This document shows positions 1-13,000 of a DNA stretch of 64,000 bases, one piece after another; the stretch's first letter is position 1, and each line of letters opens with the position of its first letter. The notes below the pieces were generated by a model. That model made no database searches, was not told the DNA's origin, and saw only the letters and a list, made by a program, of their open reading frames with translations. The translations under genes and the position numbers were made by a program. This DNA is from Phallus indusiatus (lineage: Eukaryota > Basidiomycota > Agaricomycetes > Phallales > Phallaceae). The DNA lies in contig JAQFWX010000142.1 of the NCBI GenBank assembly GCA_027605045.1, positions 1-64,000 of the forward strand. Reading direction: 5' to 3'.

Positions 1-342
1 AAATGGGGAAAATTATATAAAATATATTACTACTATAAGTAAATCTAATGATTAGTGATCCTCCAACAAGCAAGGAGCAATAACGAGTCACCGCTCGGGA
101 ATTGCTCCTCCCGGTGGGAGCTGCAGCATCCGATTGTTCGTGAGGGATCAGCGGAAGTTTGATATCAGGAAAATCGATTTGGACAAGATGGATATTAATC
201 CAAATCTATATCATGAATGGTGACCATGGCGTGGACTGGGGAAGCAATGCCGGCCACGGCGAACGGTCTGAGTTTGAACCTTCTTCTCCTGATATTTTTG
301 AGATTCACCTGCCACCACAAGAAAGACTTTTAGCATCCTGGA
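1..342. other. Window edge, upstream of first gene
   Basis: AT-rich sequence followed by the 5' flank of the MMTAG2-like gene. The open frame that can be read across 159-395 overlaps the true first exon in another frame and resembles nothing, so it is not called. I see no other gene or repeat here. Confidence 0.5.
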
Positions 343-1192
343 ATGTTCGATGGTCCTGTTCGAGGCGGAACCCGCGGTGGGCATGCCGAGTTTAAGTGGT
401 CTGACGTATCTGCCGATAAAGATCGAGAAGTGCGCCACTCTTGTTTCTTCACGGTAATGTGTAAGCTAACCACTGACCGTTATAATAGCATTATTTAGGA
501 CATTCGATTAATGCTCCGACAGGACGATGGCAGAAAAATAAAGATGTTCATTGGTATAACCGTGATCTCAAAAGCACAGACGAGGAGAGACGAGAGGAAA
601 TCAGAAAAGTCAGAGAGGCAGAAGCAGAGGCTCTTTCTGTCGCGTTGTAAGTCCAAGCATCTTTATAAAGTCTATGATGCGACGTGATTTCTTCTAAAGA
701 GGCTTTAAGCCAACGTCTAAGTCTGGATCAGCCACCCAAACTGCGTCCGTCGCGGGAGAGGAAGCAGAAGCAAGCGTCAAAGAGATCGAGAACCTTGTTA
801 GTAAAGAGCGTAAGCGAGAGAAGGAAGAACGACGAAAACATAAGGAGGAAAAGAGGGCCTTGAAGGAGTTGAAACGTGCGGAAAAATTGGAGAGACGGCG
901 TCTAAAAGCTGGACACGAAAGCGACGAAGGATATAGGCCGAGAGACCACCACAGAGCTATAAGTAGATCTCATTCGCCTTCATCGAGGAATAAAATACAA
1001 GGTCTCTCACATTCGCGTTCGAGGTCACCAAATCGCAATCACTCATCAGCTCGACGTCTTGATAGAACTCCGAGAAGTCGCTCACGGTCATGGTCACCTG
1101 TCCGGCGAAGGTTGAACGACAGAGATGCCGGTCGCGAGCGCGTCGAACGAGAACGAAGGGTCGAGCCTATTATCAGGAACTACCGACGATGA
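343..1192 (+). CDS. MMTAG2-like (multiple myeloma tumour-associated protein 2 family) nuclear protein
   Basis: Exons 343-429, 489-646 and 700-1192 join to 245 aa. The start is fixed by the family's N-terminus: MFDGPVRGGTRGGHAEFKW parallels the MF-x-RGG-x-RGG-x-x-x-F-x-W opening of animal MMTAG2. It continues with DKDRE, then HYLGHSINAPTGRWQ across intron 1, matching the family's YLG-x-S-x-x-AP-x-GRWQ block, and then REAEAEAL. The C-terminal half (from about residue 105) is charged and rich in Lys/Arg/Glu, ending in an SR/RS-type tail (SRSHSPSS, SRSRSWSP), as in nuclear RNA-associated proteins. Intron 1 (59 nt) uses GTGCGC and intron 2 (53 nt) GTAAGT. The exact role of this family is unsettled; a link to RNA processing is inferred from the RS tail. 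The family match is clear, the molecular function is not. Confidence 0.8.
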
Positions 1193-1371
1193 TGGGGTTG
1201 TTGCAAATGACTCAATGTCCTATGGATTAGTCGTTAATTAGTCTTGTTACATGTCCTGTGACATCCTCATTCCACCGTCTTTGCCCCTGAACCTCATTTC
1301 TGCTTTCTTGTGTACAACATTCTCCTTATCCATTTATCCTCGATTACCTTGTACGAACTTGTTGAACATTC

Positions 1372-2993
1372 ATGAATAACGACACTCTGCGACAGAATAG
1401 TGATAATTCGACCAAGTCCGCAAAGAACAGAAACACGCGATGTAAAAGCAAAAAGGTCAACGGAAAGACCAATCCTCCTCCTGTTTCTCGGATTTTGACG
1501 CTGCCTCCCGAAGTTATCTCTTACATCTTCGAGATCGGCGCCATCCTTCCAGGCTCGGGCGGAGATGACGGTGATAATGATTCTAGCCTCTTTCCACGCT
1601 TCGCTATATTATGCAGCCACGTTTGCCGGTATTTCCGGGAAATCGCCCTTTCTACGCCGCAATTGTGGACTTACATCGACTTTCGAGAAGGGTATCCTTA
1701 TCAGACTGCATATGATTTTCTGTCAAGGTCCAAAGACGCACCCTTGACGCTGGACATTGACCTCACCAACGGCTCGGATACCCACAGTGATCACTACATT
1801 ATTAGGGATTTAAAGAACGAATCTGACGAGATATACTCTATGATATCTCATCACGTCCATCGCTGGAAGGATTTTGAACTCAAAGCGGATCACTTCGAGA
1901 TTATACAACACTGGTTGCTCAAACTCTCAGAACATCATTCAGCCCCACGCCTTGAAAGTTTTGGAATATTCTGTCACGAAGATTGGAATGATCCAGAGCA
2001 ATTTCAGCCCAGCGAATTAGGCAGCGCGTTGACGATATTCGCTGGTGGAACGCCAAGTATCAAATCTGTCGAATTATGGGGCGTCCACTTCGACTGGAAC
2101 AATATTACTTTCCTTCGTGGGCTGAGAACTCTCCGGCTTGCATGGCATGCACGCAATGTTGGATTGACGACTATGCAATTTATGGAGATTCTAAAGCAAT
2201 GTCCTAGTCTTTATGAACTTTCTCTTCAGCAATCTGGCCCCGTCAAAGGGACGTGGCCAATAGATTGCATCACAATGGAGCATTTGGAAGTGCTTGAACT
2301 TGCTTATCTTGATTTGAATACTGCCATAGAAATACTCAAACATACGCAGCTCCCGGCGCTCGTGAGTATCGATACTTTCTGCTATCATCTAGCACCAGAA
2401 GCTTACATTTGCTATCGCAGAGAGACCTTTCGTTGGATCTGGAACAACGTAATGTCGAACCATTTATCACTTCCTTTGTTGTTCATCCGCATCGGTTTAG
2501 CAACGTACAGTCCCTGAAACTTCGCTCGTTTCAATGTTCAAATGCCCAGGCTCATATATTCCTTGAGGCACTTCCCAACCTAACATCTATGAATCTCAAC
2601 TTCAACTATCTTGCAGGAAGCATTCTGACGGCTCTCGAGAATCATCTTTGTCCCAGGCTCAACTTACTGAAACTATCAGGATTGCCATTTCATCACGTAA
2701 AAAGCCTTGTACAATCTCGTCCGCGAAGTATCACGACTCTTTATCTGGATGAAACTGATCATTGGGAGAAGTTCGAAATTGATTGGCTCAAGAAATCCGT
2801 GGACAACATACATTTTTATACCTGCTCTGACGACGAGGAAGCGACGTACTCGGAGGAGGAGGAATACGTGGATACGCTAGTGGAACGGCAGAAGATTATG
2901 ATCCACATTATCAGATGTACGGTGACAACGGTCATATGTATGATGATTAGAAGAATTGTTTTCATTAATACAATAAAAATTGAGAAATCGTAG
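1372..2993 (+). CDS. F-box protein with leucine-rich C-terminal region
   Basis: Exons 1372-2361 and 2421-2993 give 520 aa; the 59 nt intron (GTGAGT..CAG) joins PALRDLSLDLEQ in frame. After a basic N-terminus (residues 1-40) comes an F-box-like segment, LPPEVISYIFEIGA, then CSHVCRYFREIALSTPQLWTYID, the usual basidiomycete F-box pattern. The rest has irregular leucine-rich stretches (LRTLRLAW, LYELSLQQ, LEVLELAYLDL, VQSLKLRSF, LTSMNLNF) and an acidic patch (SDDEEATYSEEEEY) near the end. Known family role: substrate receptor of SCF ubiquitin ligases, docking to Skp1 through the F-box; the target is unknown. The last ~40 codons are less certain, because another frame downstream of 2895 also stays open to 2950, so a small terminal intron could have been missed. 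Confidence 0.8.
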
Positions 2994-3397
2994 CTTATCT
3001 CTGCCGAGTTCGTCTACTTTACGGTTTTACATGCGGTGTGACAGTGACCAGTGCTGAGTCCGACGTTAGACTAGCTTCGTCCGACGAAGGGTCCCAACTT
3101 CATTCCCATTTCACTTTACGGCTCCCCAAAAAAACACATTCCTTTTTATACCCTACGTCAAGTGCTTTCACCGGGGCTAGTCACCAAAAGAAGGAATAAT
3201 TAATAGGCGCCGCCCTTTCTAACTGGAGACACCCAGAAGTCAAACTTTTTCTGGTATTCCATCTGAGCTTCATCATTCGTTCTCATTTGCCTTGGATCAA
3301 CGCCTACTCCTTCCTCAATATCATTTTACGATCGAAACGCGAACGCGAAACCTGTTGAATTTTGCCTGCTTGTTAATATTAGTATCCTCAATAGAAG
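2994..3397 (+). promoter_or_regulatory. Intergenic promoter region upstream of the Spg1-like gene
   Basis: This is 404 bp between two same-strand genes. A TATA-like TTTTTATACC lies near 3142-3151 and the 60 bp before the ATG are CT/AT-rich. No coding signal is seen. Function is inferred from position only. Confidence 0.4.
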
Positions 3398-4458
3398 ATG
3401 GCGTCAACGAATGCAACACCGACAGCGGGACCCAGTACTAGTCCCCCTCCGAATTTGGTGAATGGACAAAACCAGCATCCCCTCCTAGAAAATAACGAGG
3501 AAAAGAACAGGTCTGGTTTTTCTTTTCCGAAACGCGTATTTGGCCTGATATTCCGGGAAATTTGATTTCACTTAGTGTTGTAATTAAGGTTGGAATGGTC
3601 GGCGATTCACAGATCGGAAAGACGAGTTTAATGGTTAAATATGTGGAAGGAAGTTTTGATGAAGATTATATCCAGACGCTGGGTACGTACAACGCGTTTC
3701 TGTTTCAGCCAGCTGGCAGACCTGGTAAAAAACATCTAAATTCGTTTCAGGCGTCAACTTCATGGAAAAGACAATCTCAGTAAGGCGAACAACGATTACT
3801 TTTTCTATATGGGACCTAGGAGGTACATACATGAGAGGATTCCCAAACCGCTGTCGTTATCTTGACATCGCTTTTTGATTATAGGGCAACGTGAATTCGT
3901 GAACATGTTACCTCTAGTCTGTAACGACGCCGTGGCGATTCTGTTTATGTTCGATCTATCGCGCAAGTCGACTCTCAATTCAGTTAAAGAATGGTATCGA
4001 CAAGCGCGAGGGTTTAACAAGGTAGGGCGGGCACTGGCTCACTCTAGCTGGGGAAACACTAATATCTCACCCGTTTCAGACTGCTATACCCTTCTTAGTC
4101 GGGACAAAATTCGACACCTTTTCTACGTTTCCCAGAGATGAGCAAGAAGAAATCACAAAACAGGTGAGTTGACTCTGGTCTCACTTGGTCTAATACATCG
4201 CCCTGATGCCCCTCCCATTTCTAAAGGCTAAACGATTCGCGAAAGCAATGCATGCTTCGCTGATATTTTGCTCAACGTCGGCATCCATTAATGTTCAGAA
4301 AATCTTCAAAATCGTACTAGCAAAGGTAACTTACATACCCTGGTTTGTTGTGGCCCTCATAGCTGATAACAACTGTCCAAAAGGCATTCGATTTGAAGTG
4401 CGTGATACCGGAGATAGAAGGCGTCGGAGAGCCGGTTCTATTATACCTGGATGTTTAA
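3398..4458 (+). CDS. spg1: Septum-promoting Ras-like GTPase (Spg1/Tem1 family)
   Basis: Seven exons (3398-3510, 3576-3682, 3751-3822, 3885-4021, 4080-4163, 4227-4325, 4384-4458) give 228 aa. The first ~38 residues are a Pro/Asn-rich extension; the GTPase fold starts at [20 protein letters not shown]1 is GDSQIGKT (about 47-54). [14 protein letters not shown] covers switch I and WDLGGQREF is G3 and switch II. G4 is GTKFD, the TKxD form typical of Spg1/Tem1 rather than NKxD. The G5 region is CSTSASINV. There is no C-terminal prenylation cysteine; it ends LLYLDV, as in this family. Known role: GTP switch at spindle pole bodies that starts the septation/mitotic-exit network (Sid/Cdc7 kinases). The length is slightly above S. 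pombe Spg1 because of the N-terminal extension. Confidence 0.95.
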
Positions 4459-5923
4459 TCTTTCTGGGAGAATGAGCAACCTTTATGCGCTGATTCACGG
4501 ATTCGGAATGTTATGGAAGTCTGGTTGTATACATTCAAACGGAAGTGCGTGATCCCTTCTCACGATTCGTCATCATAATGAGGGACCTTTTTGTTCAGGA
4601 AATGCCATTGCCGTAGATGTTTAAAAACCCGTTCGTTATTAGTCTCAAAGGCATCAAAGTATGGCTCAAAACATCGTGGGCTTCTTTCGGTCTCTTTTCT
4701 TTTTCTGCTCTCTACCCCGCTTGTTTGCATATCCTCATTTATACATCATACCATGTTTTCATATCTCTTGAATGCTCTATCCCTCGTTATATCTTTCCAT
4801 ATCTCGCTTTCGCATCAACTTGCATCTTTTCAATCACCGTCAGTGTCGCGACTCAGTGCTCCTCGCGCTCTCGGTTTCCTCTGCTCCTTTCTGCCAAACT
4901 TATGCTAAAACATTTGCATCACGTTCGTTTGCTTCACTTGCCCACTAAAGATCCTTATTCTCGATTCCTCTCAGTATCGCCTCTTTGGCACCCCGGGTCA
5001 GCCTTCGAGTTTCAGCGCTCAGCGTTCGCATCTCTTTAGATGATATTTCTGTATTCCTCGCCTCATGTTTTCTTTTTCATATCCTCGTTTTCTTCATAAA
5101 GCTACTTATTATTCGTTTTAGTCTTCTTTCGTTGACTTATGCTATGAGTATTGCTTGTGTTTCCTTTTGTCATAGCGTGATCTGTGTTCTTTTTGACAAA
5201 CGGCGATCTTCATTAAGTTGCCACCAAATCTATTAAGGACCTACAATTGCCACTTTTCTTCTCTTTTCACAAGCTCGTGAAAACCGCTGGTAAAGATACC
5301 GTCTTTTACCCAATGCAGGTAACAATCTGGTCACTTGATAGCCAGCGACTGAGAACTCTAATTTTAAGGTTTGCTAACATGCAATACAACTTTTATACCA
5401 AGATCGATCTGCCAAGATTTTTTAACGCTGACAGTCAAAGCTTATGCCTCCCAGAAACTGACAGTGAAAATCCAAAAGGTTTGCCACAGCCCGATCAGCA
5501 ACGATGTTTTCAAGCACACCCTACCAATAATTATATTCAGCCACCGTTATTTGAGCCCAAGACGTCAGATACAAGCTCACATGATATCGTATCCACCTCA
5601 GGTTCCAACTTCCAAGCTCCGAAACCTTGTACTAAAATATTTAAAACACGTGAAAAGCTTCTTCGAGCTAAATCTTACTTTCAGTTGTATATTAGCACAT
5701 TTGCCACTGATAAGTATCAGTTAACACCGGAGAAGAGAGTTCAGGTTTATTGACAGTTTCTGAACCGGTAACCCAGTGCCAAATGAATGGCGCACAGACG
5801 GAAGTTTATGTAAGTTGTTCAAGTTCGTGTTTGCAATGCTTTGCAGACATAGCTATTGTAAGTAGATCATAAGGTCCTTCAATAACTAATCTCCAGAGAA
5901 TTAGGAGAACTCCTTTCTCTCCT
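4459..5923. other. Intergenic, pyrimidine-rich, no gene recognised
   Basis: This is 1.46 kb after the GTPase gene. About 4670-5220 is strongly C/T-rich on the + strand, which opens several overlapping frames of Ser/Leu/Phe-rich translation (4591-4908, 4617-5039, 4985-5236). None resembles a protein and none has consistent splice signals. The first part probably carries the GTPase 3' UTR and the last part the fucosidase promoter. Confidence 0.5.
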
Positions 5924-8900
5924 ATGATTCCACAGAGTAGTAGTAATACCGGGAGTCTTCTCCAAGATGTTTCATGTGATGCACCTCCGTCATCCTCGAA
6001 TTCCTCCACTTCCGATATCCTTCCGTGTTCAGAGTCTCCTTTCCTACAAGAAGAATCATTGAAATACTCCACCTCAATGCCATCTGCTCTTCGAACGATA
6101 CAACCCGGCGGGCCGTGCGATATTGAAACTTGGCCTTTACCTATTTCATCACAATTAAATCTCAATCATGACTCAAAGAATGTCGAAGCATTCAACAATG
6201 AGTTCTTTGTTGGAAATCAATTACCCATTCATGGATCTCAAAAGATAATTAGAACCGTTTTCACATATATCTTGGTCTTGTGTTGTCCGCTCCTACTGTG
6301 GGCGATATATCCTAAACCTTTCTCTACTCACAAGTTAACGGATATTATGAAGACGCATCTTGGCCTCTTTCGTGCTTTAAACTCTTTAGTTATACTGAAC
6401 ACTATAAGTCAAAACAAAGCTGTTGATCCCCAGCTACTCCCCGCTTCAGGAAAAGCTTTATGGTTTCGATCCCCAGGTGTCGTATGGGCTGAAGACTATC
6501 TTCCTGTCGGCAATGGATATTTGGCAGGTGATTCATTACTCAATTGACATTCAAAGACGACTTCTTACATTGAATAGCCATGGTTCCTGGAGGGACTGTG
6601 TATGATGAAACAAACCTAAACATTGAATCTTTATGGTCTGGTGGACCTTTTCAAAGTGATGTGCGTATAATAACCTTTCTAATTACGCTAATGACCAGAG
6701 CAGTCGCTTTTTTAGACTTATACCGGGGAAACGCTGATACCTCCGATGCTCCGGCGTTACATACCGATATGCAAGAAATTCGTTCCGAGATATTCAATTC
6801 CTCAAATGGCATGATACCCAGTATAACTTTCCTCGTAAATGTGATTGTAATGACAAGTGAAAAGGTTATCCCAAATAGATGCCGAATTTGATATCATAAC
6901 AACGCCTGTCGAATACTATGGTGAGCCCATTTTGCGTTTGGAGAAAGGATACTGTTTCGTTAAACAACAACGTTTTATCCTTGAAGGCTCTTACACCAGT
7001 CCTGGTCGTCTAGCCGTGACTTTATTCGGAAACGCTACCTCCGGTCCAGTCACTGAATATGTTCGTTGGCTTGATTTAGATTTAGGTGTGGTCAGATCTC
7101 AGTGGAATGTCGGGATAAACGAGCTGATGCGGTATTGTCTCTTGATATTGTCTCACTGTTGTAACCATTGAACTCATCACAGGGAGACATATTGCTCTCA
7201 TCCTGCCCAAGCATGCGTTCAACTTACCCAATCTAGTGCTGAAGAGTCCCTTTCTATTCTGTATGCCTTCGCCGGAACACCTTCCAACCCTATACCAACC
7301 GTCACCTGCACTGACAGTGATACCCTAATGATTCGGGGAACTGCCTCCGATCCCGGGATGAGCTATGAGATACTTGCTCGTGTGCAGACCGATCCTCCGA
7401 ACCTTGCTGAATGCATCTCCTCGAATTCAACTAATGCAACCGTCACAGTTAATTCCGCGACTTCTTCGTGGATTACTTGGGTCGGAGGAACAAATTTTGA
7501 CCAGAACGCTGGAGATGCTGCTCACAACTTTTCTTTTCTAGGTGTCGACCCTCACAATACCCTCCTTTCACTACTTGAAGAAGCTACATCCCAATCGTAT
7601 ATGTCGCTGTTCCAGAGCCACGTGGATGATGTTGCAGCGGGACTCTCAACCAGCAATTCTTTCCAATTGTCGCTGGGACAGAGTCCAGATTTTGTCAATT
7701 CCACCGACGAACTACGAGCTATGTATGAAGTCGACACGGGTAACCCTTATCTAGAGTGGTTAACTTTCCATCTGGGACGATATTTGTTGTTTAGTAGTGC
7801 GAGAGGAGCTCTTCCGGCCAACCTGCAGGGAAAATGGGCGCGTGATAGCTCGAATCCGTGAGTAACTCCTATGTATACTCGGTCAAACTTATGTAAATCA
7901 TTTTCTAGGTGGAGTGCTGGTACGTCCTACCTGGAAAATAATTGACGTCGATATCTTTAATAAGTTAATCCACTCGAATCAGATTATCGTGAGTACATTG
8001 CTGAGATCCACTTGTCCCCCTCAATCTCAAATAGTTTTCTCGTCTCTTCAGACTCCAACATAAACCTTCAAATGAACTATTGGTCAGCTGAGTCTACAAA
8101 CCTTGACGTGACTTCCTCCCTTTGGGATTATTTAGAGGCGAGTACCTATCATGTCCTTCAGATTTGGTAGCGAAACCGGTTAACAATTTTGCAGAAAAAT
8201 TGGGCACCACGTGGGGCAATCACGGCGCAAATACTGTATAATATCTCACGAGGTTGGGTAACACACGATGAAGTATGTACCCATTAACCATTTATCTCCT
8301 CAATTGCCTTGCTGAATGTATTTTCAGATGAATGCAAGTTTGTTGTTCCAACCTTAATATCGTTCAATCTATATTTTTTCCTTTCACAATGTAGATTTTT
8401 GGATATACAGGGATGAAAGGAGTAGGAGGCACAGCGGAATGGGCCGAGTATGTGCGGCGAAGTCATTTATGAGCGTGTTTTACGTTAACTGTCTTCTTCT
8501 TTGACAGCTATCCAGGTGAGCTTCTACAGAATGGAATTTATTCACGCTTTATTTTGATCCTGGCACTCAGAGTCTGCCGTTTGGCTTGTGAGGCTAAACA
8601 ACGATTGTTTATTAATGATATCTGAACTTTGGCGTATAGATGATTCATGTATGGGATCACTTCGATTACACGAATAACGTTGATTGGTGGAAGAAGCAAG
8701 GGTGGTCTCTGATTAAGGTGTGTATGATGGTGCGCTTTACCAACAACCAGTTTAAATTGACAGTATACTTCCTAAGGGTGTTGCTTCTTTTCACCTCGAC
8801 AAGCTAATCGAAGATTTACACTTTAATGATGGCACGCTTGTTGTCGCCCCCTGCAATTCTCCGGAACAGCCCCTATCACACTCGGTAAATGGCAGAACTC

Positions 8901-10062
8901 TTTTTCCAAATTATTATATCTTTGATACATCATAGGCTGCGCACACTCACAGCAGGTCATATGGCAAATGTTCAACGCTATTGAGAAAGGTTTCCTCGCT
9001 TCAGGTGACCCAGATGTGGCATTCCTGCAAGGTGCTATGCTTTCCGTGTATTTGAAATGATGTTATTAATCCTCTCGGTAGAAATACAGGCCAAGAAGGC
9101 ACAGATGGATAAAGTATGTTGAGCCACTTGACCGTATGTCCGAGGATTGAGTTTGTTTAGGGATTGCATATCGGTTCTTGGGGACAATTACAAGGTCTAA
9201 TTTGGATTTAAATAAACGTTCTGTATGATATTGATGTCGCCCAGAATGGAAAGTCGACATGGATTCAGAGACCGACACACACCGGTGCGTGCTTTTTCTT
9301 GGGTTTCAGCAAGCGGTATTATATTAATTGTCGGAAAAGGCATTTATCACATTTAATCGGCTTATACCCTGGGTACGCAATTTCCAATTTCGCTGGACAG
9401 ACAAACAACACGAAGGAAGAGATTCTCAACGCCGCTGAAATATCTTTAATACATCGAGGTAATGGTACAGGACCGGATGCAGACGCCGGGTGGGAAAAGG
9501 TGTGGAGAGCAGCCGCGTGGGCCCAGCTAAATAATGCTTCGACGTTTTATCATGAACTGACGGTAAGGTGTATTAGTGATGCCCGTCGGAAATTTGATCA
9601 TCGATACCAAATCAGTATGCTTTGCAACGTAATTTTGGACCCAATCTTCTGTCTCTGTACGATCCGGGCGACCCAGATCCCATATTCCAAATTGATGCAA
9701 ATTTAGGATACCCCGGTGCTGTCATTGTAGGTCAATGGAACTATTTTCCTCAAAATTTGATAAATCTCATTTCGGAGCAGAATGCATTATTACAGGCTCC
9801 CGATGTACCCTCCTATGACGATAGCTTAACTCTAGCACTTCTACCAGCACTACCATCCGCGTGGAATACGGGAAATTTCACTGGTCTTAGGGTGCGCGGA
9901 GGGCTTTCGGTGGATCTTTCATGGCGAAACGGTCGGCCTATCAATGGATCAATAATAATCGATGAAACAGCGCGAGTTCGGAAGGCGCGAGTAATTTTTC
10001 AAGGAGTTCCTGTTATTTCCTTCAATACGCAACCAGGCACTACCATCAAATTACCGTTTTGA
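5924..10062 (+). CDS. GH95 family alpha-L-fucosidase/galactosidase, 22 exons
   Basis: Exons: 5924-6527, 6578-6655, 6716-6820, 6879-6920, 6987-7131, 7183-7857, 7909-7919, 7983-7988, 8052-8137, 8195-8272, 8328-8333, 8395-8447, 8508-8515, 8571-8587, 8640-8717, 8777-8891, 8936-9031, 9082-9113, 9161-9194, 9245-9284, 9340-9562, 9616-10062; 992 aa. Family landmarks: [59 protein letters not shown] (the N-x-N of the active site), GWVTHDEMNIFGYTGM, CNSPEQ (Glu at the general-acid position known for the family), [15 protein letters not shown] and [14 protein letters not shown] (conserved Asp). Expected activity: hydrolysis of alpha-1,2-linked L-fucose or L-galactose. Residues 111-130 are a membrane segment after a Ser-rich N-terminus. 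If translation starts instead at Met142 (6347), a weak signal peptide would replace it. Five exons are only 6-17 nt. The exon 16/17 junction keeps frame only with a GC donor at 8892; the GT at 8885 does not. Confidence 0.88.
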
Positions 10063-13000
10063 AGCTATTTGTTTTCCTATGGTTCTCTTTTTGAGATTTC
10101 TGTTTACTTTGGTACCTTTTTCATTGTTTCAAAGGGATTGGCTTTTACTTTCTTGTATTTCAATTAAGGATTGGATATACATGAACGAATCATGAAATTA
10201 TAAAACAATTGGTGCAGCATGAAGATGCGTATGACATGTTAGAAACGTGCCCTGAGAGTTTGAAAGTTTCTTTTATGAGCGCGGGGAAAACACTCCGAGC
10301 ATGTCTCGGTGAGCCTTAGTAATTGAGAGCTAGTGATACCTAGTCGGGCATCTACTTTTCTCGGCGACGTAAACTTCGAAGACCGAACTCAGACAAGCTT
10401 AAGCTCACAATCAACAGATAATCAACTTTTCGGGTAGGATGAACGATTCTAAATTTCATTACTTTGAAACATTACGAGTCTTGAAGGCGCTAAGTTCTTC
10501 TTGCCCCTGTTATCAGACAGTTGTCCGTTTCTCGAAGGACACAACAAAGTCAAGTCGATTGGTTATTTCGTCCTGGAAACTCTGACACCAAAAGACTGCT
10601 TGGTCATCCAGCTCGAAAGCTGTCCTACGTATGGATTATGGAGTTATTTATGGCATATTTGGACCCTCGTCCTGTGGTCTCATGGCTGGAGGCATGTCCA
10701 TTTCTTTCCTCTTTAGTCTACGAGGCATTGAAAATCACCTTGAAAGCACGCAGTTTATGCCCGACAATACAACCAAGTCTCGCACATTTCATTCAGTGCC
10801 AGTCAGCGGCCATGCAACAGAATCTCACTTCCCATGAGAAAAATGCATGAACCCCACATCGTTATTCAATCTGGCAAGGCGGTAAAAACAAAAATCGGAA
10901 TCCAATCGATGAATTTTTTTTGGAGGCCCCAGTATCGATGTTATTCCCGATGTTGACGGGAGCCTACAAGTGCACTTCCGATTACATGAGGAAGAGCAAG
11001 TCATCGTGTATAGTCCAGCTCCAATAATAAATCTATAAACGCTCACTTGATTGACTCCTGGGAAGGTAATAATGGTTACATATGTAAATAGGATGCCACC
11101 GGAAAAACTTGAAGTCTGATGTAGTGAGCGGACTTCATTTTGTTATTTTGATTTGCCTCCCTTAATGAAAGTTTCTACTTGTAAGATCCTCGACATGAAT
11201 GCGCAGGTATATGAAGATTTCAACAAAGAGCCTTCACCTGCAAACATTCCGTTGCCTCAAGGTGCACTTGATGATCAGACCCGGTCTGACATTTGGTAGT
11301 CAACCGCTGGAGACAAGAGCCCCTGAATTTAATCCATGGTTTGAGCTCAGCAGTACACCTTAATCGCCAGATCTTCACTTACAATACTATCCAGCTTTAT
11401 GCATATCGTCACAAACGCAGCGAGACCAACCTCTTCTGACTTCTTTTAACTCTGATAGCAGTGGCAAACCATCAAAGGAGCATTCATGTGAAGAGGACTT
11501 GGGTCATTGAATGCAAAATCATGGAGAACATTCCACTCCTATTTGTGCCAGAACGCGGCGGGTGTCTGTTCGAAAGCAAAGAGGACCTTTATCTTCACTT
11601 GCCTGCATTGAAACTGCAGCTAAGGAAAGAACAATGTAGAGGAAGCAATCACGAAAAGTAAACCAGATCATCTTCAGAGACGATAAGCACGCTCATCTGC
11701 ACCCCAGCAAGCACCTCATCGACCTATCACGTTTAATGTCCCGCAAGTGAGAGCCCAAGTGAGTCTTTTCGACGCTCAGGAAGATTCAAAAGCCAGGTAA
11801 CCTAGGAGAGAAACCTTGTAGCTCAACATTCAGGCCTTCAGGCCTCAGGATCCTGAAACCCCCAGGAAACCTCTCAGTTCCGCAGCAAGTTTCGGACCAA
11901 CCACAGGGATGATCATGCATGTCGTCTATATCATGTAGATATGTCGCTATAGAAATAGTATATTTTCTTTCCAAAATAATACATATAGAAAAACACCCAC
12001 TCATCAACCACATGTTAGAAGTCTCGATGAGGACAGCTCGGGATTTGTCATACAGCTTGCTCAATAGTTGCCGTAAGAGATAGACATTCAAAAACATGCG
12101 ATTTTCCAGAGGAAGGCGTCCGCTTTCCTTGAAACGTTTCCCTGATGCAGAAGAACGCGACGGTTGTAAAAAAATGTCCCAAGAGATTGGTGGTGTTAAG
12201 AGTGTGCCAACGGAACACGAGGGCGTGTCCGTGATTCAAATCGTTTATTGAAAATTGAGGCTTCGCGTTGGATATTTAAACTCGAATATCCGCTCCAATT
12301 TTTACACCTATCAACGGTTGATTTATGGGAAAAATACATGAGCACGGGCTTCACTGGATGAGCCAAAACGGGTGGAGTCCGGTAAAAGAGTATCCTGGAC
12401 GACAAGGCAAAAAAACCATTTAATATCGTGCTTGACATGAAATTGTATATGATAAGTCGTTTATTTTACATGAATAAATTGATTCGTTGGATGGGGTCCA
12501 GGGCTACCTGCTAACGATCGTTAGTGACTAGTGACTCTGTGCAATGGCTTATCAGACAAAATTCAAATTGTTCAAACAAATCAATCAAACAAACAGTAGA
12601 TATTCATAACAAAGCCTTTTAACTATCGCGACGCCACGTACAAGAGAACTTGAGGCGTAAGGATATAGAAATTAGTACAGATCCAGTCAGGGACATTCCG
12701 ACCTTGTGATGATATTTTAGGATCATGGGTTCCGCGAACCCCGGCGAAACAATGTCATATGAGGTGAAAGCGAAGAGTGAGAAGAGAAATTCGATTTTCT
12801 AAATTTATTAGCAAATGAATTTTTCAAAAAAAAAAAATAGGTCCCCGGTCGGAAAAAAAAAGTTTCTATTGGAGTATCCCAGATGGTAACAAATGCCGTG
12901 TCTGAGTTTCACGTGTCAGTCGTTATATCGATTGTACTTTCATTTCAGATGTATTTGATGTATTTCTGCCGGCTCGCTTGACAAATCAATTCAAGAGAAA

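Noticed and set aside
4591..5236. Overlapping Ser/Leu-rich open frames after the Spg1-like gene
   Set aside because: They result from pyrimidine-rich DNA, overlap each other in two frames, and have no family resemblance or splice structure.
10501..10850. Two overlapping + strand frames of 71 and 109 codons
   Set aside because: No recognisable domain; similar-sized accidental frames occur throughout the window.
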